Source: Pseudomonas marincola (GTDB lineage: Bacteria; Pseudomonadota; Gammaproteobacteria; Pseudomonadales; Pseudomonadaceae). Taken from it: 64,000 nucleotides of DNA. Made by a program: the position numbers and the translations under genes. The first letter of the stretch is position 1; each line of letters starts with the position of its first letter. A model generated the notes under the pieces. The model ran no database searches. It saw only the letters and a program-made list of their open reading frames with translations, and was not told where the DNA came from. This document shows, piece after piece, positions 60,837 through 64,000 of the stretch. The stretch spans positions 280,906 through 344,905 of the forward strand of contig NZ_FPBC01000004.1 in NCBI RefSeq assembly GCF_900116605.1. The letters are read 5' to 3'.

Positions 60837-61092
60837 TGGCATGAGCGACGAGGAGCTCGACGTTTGGGCTGACATTTTCTACCAAGCAAAGATTGGTGGA
60901 TTAATAACGATGAATTTTAGTCAGTTCCTCAGCTGCCCGTTTATGCACCTGAGCTCAAATCGTCACAAGGTGGATAGCCCAGGGGAGAAAAAGTCGTACG
61001 TCCGCCTAGCGTACTCGAATAGCGCGTCACCAAAGATCAGTTTAAGAGATGCATCAGAAATCAACCCTCGATCACCTGAACTCTCGAAATAA
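60823..61092 (+). CDS. Small hypothetical protein
   Basis: An 89-aa protein (MNTTDGMSDEELDVWADIFYQAK...), acidic N-terminal helix, polar, no membrane segment. ATG 60823 has GAGAGG-type sequence 9 nt upstream. It may belong to the partition region, and its function is unknown. Confidence 0.5.
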   Translation: MNTTDGMSDEELDVWADIFYQAKIGGLITMNFSQFLSCPFMHLSSNRHKVDSPGEKKSYVRLAYSNSASPKISLRDASEINPRSPELSK

Positions 61093-61460
61093 TGGCGAAG
61101 CTACCTAAGCAGTCCTTTGTCCTAGCAAATCACACGCAATAGATCCACTGCAAAATGCAGGACCCTGACACAGTCACCGCACCTGGGAGGCTCGCCCCTA
61201 TGACAGCTATGGGCAACGACAACTGAGAGTGAATGCGCCATAGACCTAGATGCGGGATCGTCGACAACGGCGGTTCAACATCACTGGAGCCGGTAGGTGG
61301 CATCACTGGGAGACACACTAAAACTACTTTTCAAGCTTTTCTCGTCACCTGACCCACAAACGGTACGCAATTGGCCATTTTTCCCAGAGTTTCTTCGGCA
61401 CCATGGTTTCAAGCATTGCCGATCGGCAGTGCTTATAGATAACCAAATAGGAAGTGAAAA
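61093..61460. other. Gap without a recognisable gene
   Basis: About 370 bp. I see no gene, repeat or RNA in it. A minus-strand frame (61130-61318) has no start signal. It contains the promoter of the following hypothetical gene. Confidence 0.4.
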
Positions 61461-61829
61461 ATGATTAAAATTGCAACTAACCCCGTTATTCAAGGAATCG
61501 CTGATGCCTTCAAAATGAAGAGTCAAGCGATGGGCATCGATACAACTTGTTTTGGGCTTCGTACCGATACCCATGAGGACGGTCAAATAATTGCGTACTG
61601 GGAATTTTCGACCACAGGAACGGATGGCAACATCTATATCGACTTCCTAGACGACGTGAACGACTCTAACGAAGTCATTTTGGATCACACGCTCAACGAC
61701 TTCAGCATTGAGCTCACTGCTGAGCAGAAAGAGATCTTCCTCGAGTTCGAACCACAACTACGGGTGCTTCGTCGAATTTTACAGGTGCAGGAAAAATTGG
61801 AGAGCCTCCACGATGAGGTCTGCTGTTAA
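61461..61829 (+). CDS. Hypothetical protein
   Basis: A 122-aa acidic soluble protein (MIKIATNPVIQGIADAFKMK ... IYIDFLDDVNDSNEVILDHTL ... EQKEIFLEFEPQLRVLRRIL). It has a C-terminal helix rich in charged residues, perhaps a coiled coil. ATG 61461 has TAGGAAG 7 nt upstream. A strong hairpin follows the stop. I do not recognise the family. Confidence 0.6.
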   Translation: MIKIATNPVIQGIADAFKMKSQAMGIDTTCFGLRTDTHEDGQIIAYWEFSTTGTDGNIYIDFLDDVNDSNEVILDHTLNDFSIELTAEQKEIFLEFEPQLRVLRRILQVQEKLESLHDEVCC

Positions 61830-61839
61830 ATAGCCGCAC

Positions 61840-61874
61840 TGCGGCTCTGATACACTTTTTATATCAGAGCCGCA
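61840..61874 (+). terminator. Hairpin downstream of the hypothetical gene
   Basis: Perfect 13-bp stem TGCGGCTCTGATA / TATCAGAGCCGCA with a 9-nt loop that contains TTTTT, 11 bp after the stop codon. Confidence 0.7.
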
Positions 61875-62169
61875 CGCCACATCAAAAATGGTCCCCCCAC
61901 TTCCGTTTGATTTACCGTTCCCAGTAAAGCTCTAGAAATCGGACTCCAAACCTCACCGCAACTCTCCCTCCCGACACTGGCATAGCCCACGCTACTTGAT
62001 CATCTGTGGCGAGCATTACTGAGCCTGTTTGATAGCGAGTAAGTAACTCAAAACTCTTGATGGAACACGTTATCAAGAGTTGCCTTGGTACCTATTTCAT
62101 CGACCATAAAGCTACTTTGCAAACAGGACATAACCAGCCATGCAGCCAGAAAAGCAACTTTAGGGCACC
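61875..62169. other. Short gap before the decayed recombinase
   Basis: About 295 bp with no credible gene. Small frames here (62048-62257 minus) are shadows. Nothing recognisable is seen. Confidence 0.4.
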
Positions 62170-63099
62170 AACCACACGGATTTAATTCAGACGAAACTCT
62201 CTTCCGTCGTCTGCTTAGTTTCAGAATGGCTCGCCAACCTACACAACCAGCAGACACGGCGCGCCTATCGTTGCGATATTCGAGACTTTTTTGCTTTATT
62301 CGGCGTGCGCGCCGTCAAAGATCTACACGAAATATCACGTAGCCGCGTATTGGTTTGGCGGGCCAACTTGGAGAGTGCCGGTTTATCCTCTGCCACAAGC
62401 AGACGAAAGCTTGCTGCGCTGGCGAGCCTTTTCGACTACCTGATTGAGCGAGGCCCTCGCCACACACGCAACCCAGTGCACGGTATTAGGCGGCCACGTA
62501 TCGAAAGCTACGTGGGCAAGACGCCTGCCCTGAACAATGCACAGGAGAAGTTACTTCTAAACGCACCCGACCGTTATTGAACGAAAGGTTTGCGCGACAG
62601 GGCCATGCTTGCGGTGCTGCTATTCCAAGGCCTACGACGGCAAGAAGTGACTTTACTGAAAAATAACGATCTACAGAGAGGGAGGGGTTTCAGCATTTAC
62701 GGATACAAGGTAAAGGTGGACGGCTAAGCTATATTCCGCTTCAGTTTGATGCCGCTAAATGCATCGCCGCGTACTTGGAGAACGCTAGAAATGGTGCAGA
62801 CAGAAGTAGCTTTATGGTTACCAGCCTAAGAGACAGCAAATCTGGTCAAACCCCCAGCGCCGACAGACTTTATAAAGCCGTTTGCCATTAAGAGAAACTC
62901 TCAGGAATTGATGTAACTGGATTAGGCGTGCATGGCCTGCGCGTGACCGCAGCTACTATTGTATTGGAGCACCACGCCGACATTGCTCAGGTTCAGCACT
63001 GGCTTGGGCACGCCAACATCAGCATGACCAGACTCTACGATCGCCGCCAAAATCGTGCGAGCGACTCGCCCTCATTCAAAATTCAATACGAACTCTAAA
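62170..63099 (+). pseudogene. Decayed XerC/D-like tyrosine recombinase
   Basis: The N-terminal SAM-like domain reads RRAYRCDIRDFFALFGVRAV and SATSRRKLAALASLFDYLIE. An in-frame TGA follows DRY at 62578-62580, then the frame continues GLRDRAMLAVLLFQGLRRQE (catalytic Arg). A frameshift near 62690 and an in-frame TAA at about 62889 interrupt it, and the end has VHGLRVTAATIV (HxxR), HWLGHANISMTRLYDRR (His, Tyr). All catalytic residues remain but the protein cannot be made. Confidence 0.8.
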
Positions 63100-63195
63100 A
63101 CTATCTGGTTTTGGCACACCCCCTCACTCTTGAGCAGGTTGCATATCCGAGAGGTCATGCTCTCCTGAAGGCCCCAAGTCTTGAGGCCATCAATA

Positions 63196-63549
63196 ATGTA
63201 TCGGACAACAGAAGCAGTTCGCGCCGCGCTTTGGAGACAGCTGTTCTATAGCGGCCAATCAATCGTGATCATGGCCTCCGCCATAACACTGCGACTTGGC
63301 TACCTTGGGTACCCACCCTCTACATCAGCGGCTGAGTTAATTGAGAAGGCAGTTTGGCGCGTCGCCCTGCTCGTGTCATTTCATACGGCCCCACTGGCTT
63401 GGTGTGTATTTCTACTCAAAGGCTACATGCACAAACGCCTGCATATTCCGCTACACGACTCAATGAGGTTGCTAAGGCTCCCGCTTGCGACATGGACATG
63501 TGCGTGCCTGCTAACCAGCATCACTCTGTGGCCAATACTGCGCGCTTGA
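63196..63549 (+). CDS. Possible small membrane protein
   Basis: A 117-aa frame with three hydrophobic stretches (VIMASAITLRLGYL, VALLVSFHTAPLAWCVFLL and ATWTCACLLTSITLWPIL) and basic loops. ATG 63196 has no strong ribosome site. It lies between a decayed recombinase and an IS element, so it may be a spurious frame. Confidence 0.3.
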   Translation: MYRTTEAVRAALWRQLFYSGQSIVIMASAITLRLGYLGYPPSTSAAELIEKAVWRVALLVSFHTAPLAWCVFLLKGYMHKRLHIPLHDSMRLLRLPLATWTCACLLTSITLWPILRA

Positions 63550-63674
63550 AAGTTACTTCTATCATCCGCCACTAAAATCTAGTCAGCCAAGGTATGCCAT
63601 GTCCAGAACGATCCTATCGCCATCTCATATCCGCTCTGAACGGATGCGGTCTGCTCCCCCCGAAACGGTATACC

Positions 63675-64000
63675 TGTAGTGGTCTAATGAAACCGGACAC
63701 TCATTTAGGCGAGAATACTCGCCAGAACGAGGTGTCATATGACCAAGCAACGCCGTACCTTTTCCCCTGAGTTCAAACGCGAGGCTGCTGACCTCGTGCT
63801 CAGTCAAAACTACAGCTTCATCGAGGCCAGTCGCTCACTGGGTATTGGTGAGACGGCTCTGCGTCGTTGGGTCGATCAGCTCCAGCAAGAGCGAACAGGC
63901 TTGACACCTAAAAGTAAGGCGCTGACTCCGGAGCAGCAAAAAATCCAAGAGTTGGAAGCTCGGATTGCTCGGCTCGAGCGAGAGAAATCGATATTAAAAA
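63675..64000 (+). mobile_element. IS3-family insertion sequence, left end
   Basis: The element begins with the terminal sequence TGTAGTGGTCTAATGAAACC at about 63675, typical of the IS3-family elements of Pseudomonas that start TGTAGTGGTCT. It runs off the right edge, so the transposase orfB, right inverted repeat and target duplication are not visible. Confidence 0.75.
63739..64000 (+). CDS. IS3-family transposase OrfA, partial
   Basis: It starts MTKQRRTFSPEFKREAADLV and has the helix-turn-helix (YSFIEASRSLGIGETALRRWV, about residues 24-44) and a leucine-zipper-like ending (KIQELEARIARLEREKS) of IS3 OrfA proteins. ATG 63739 has GAGGTG upstream. The reading frame is open to the window end, so about 87 residues are visible. 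Confidence 0.88.
   Translation, partial: MTKQRRTFSPEFKREAADLVLSQNYSFIEASRSLGIGETALRRWVDQLQQERTGLTPKSKALTPEQQKIQELEARIARLEREKSILK

Noticed and set aside
57001..64000. tRNA gene, CRISPR array or attachment site near the recombinases
   Set aside because: I looked for cloverleaf-like segments, regularly spaced repeats and flanking direct repeats and saw none by eye. A tRNAscan or repeat search could still find one.

Overview
The window looks like a Pseudomonas-type gammaproteobacterial chromosome. The evidence is a Pseudomonas-style REP sequence near 9.93 kb, an IS3-family element of a kind common in Pseudomonas at the right edge, and typical Pseudomonas families throughout. Most of it (about 0-56 kb) is a catabolic region that I recognise as a dit cluster for abietane diterpenoids (resin acids such as dehydroabietic acid). 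From about 0.6 to 23 kb, gene families follow the order I recall for Pseudomonas abietaniphila BKME-9: ditQ-P-O-N-M-L-K-J-I-(A2-A1)-H-G-F-R-E-D-C-B-A3. Symbols rest on family plus position, from memory; no alignment was run.

Layout. (1) 0-9.4 kb: a partial amidohydrolase, P450 ditQ, a beta-oxidation-like block ditPONML, TetR regulator ditK and divergent CoA ligase ditJ. (2) 10-23 kb: the ring-attack core. It holds ditI, a DUF2889 gene, Rieske dioxygenase ditA1A2 with ferredoxin ditA3, SDRs ditB/ditG, extradiol dioxygenase ditC, FAH-fold enzymes ditD/ditH, a DUF35/ditF thiolase-like pair, IclR regulator ditR and permease ditE. (3) 23-33 kb: an MFS permease, a [2Fe-2S] ferredoxin and its reductase, SDRs, a second MFS, a 343-aa unknown protein, a second P450 paralogous to ditQ, and a TetR gene. 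(4) 33-44.4 kb: a long minus-strand operon that starts with a DUF1302 outer-membrane protein, a DUF1329 protein, a YCF48-like protein and an RND/MMPL transporter, then runs into a VOC protein, enoyl-CoA hydratase, SDR and FAD oxidoreductase. (5) 44.8-56.6 kb: an SDR, two decayed genes (DMT transporter, TetR), LysR, a zinc-less MDR oxidoreductase, a fused indolepyruvate:ferredoxin oxidoreductase, a thiolase-TetR-folE operon, a small VOC protein, an SDR and a Rieske-domain relic. (6) 57-64 kb: mobile DNA, with a tyrosine recombinase, a ParA/ribbon-helix-helix partition-like pair ending in a 7-bp tandem repeat, unknown small genes, a decayed second recombinase and the left end of an IS3-family element.

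How it fits together (inference from families): P450s fed by the ferredoxin/reductase oxidise the abietane skeleton. SDRs make ketones. DitA1A2A3 dihydroxylates the aromatic ring, DitB (or another SDR) would rearomatise it and DitC cleaves it. DitD/H/M process cleavage products, and DitJ, N, O, F and the hydratase carry out CoA-dependent degradation. The outer-membrane/RND set and three MFS proteins probably move the hydrophobic substrate or its products.

The most notable non-coding signal is a repeated 25-bp dyad, TGAACA-N13-TGTTCA, found in several promoter regions across 49 kb. It is a candidate operator for a shared regulon. The second is a ParA + RHH + heptad-repeat arrangement in the mobile region.
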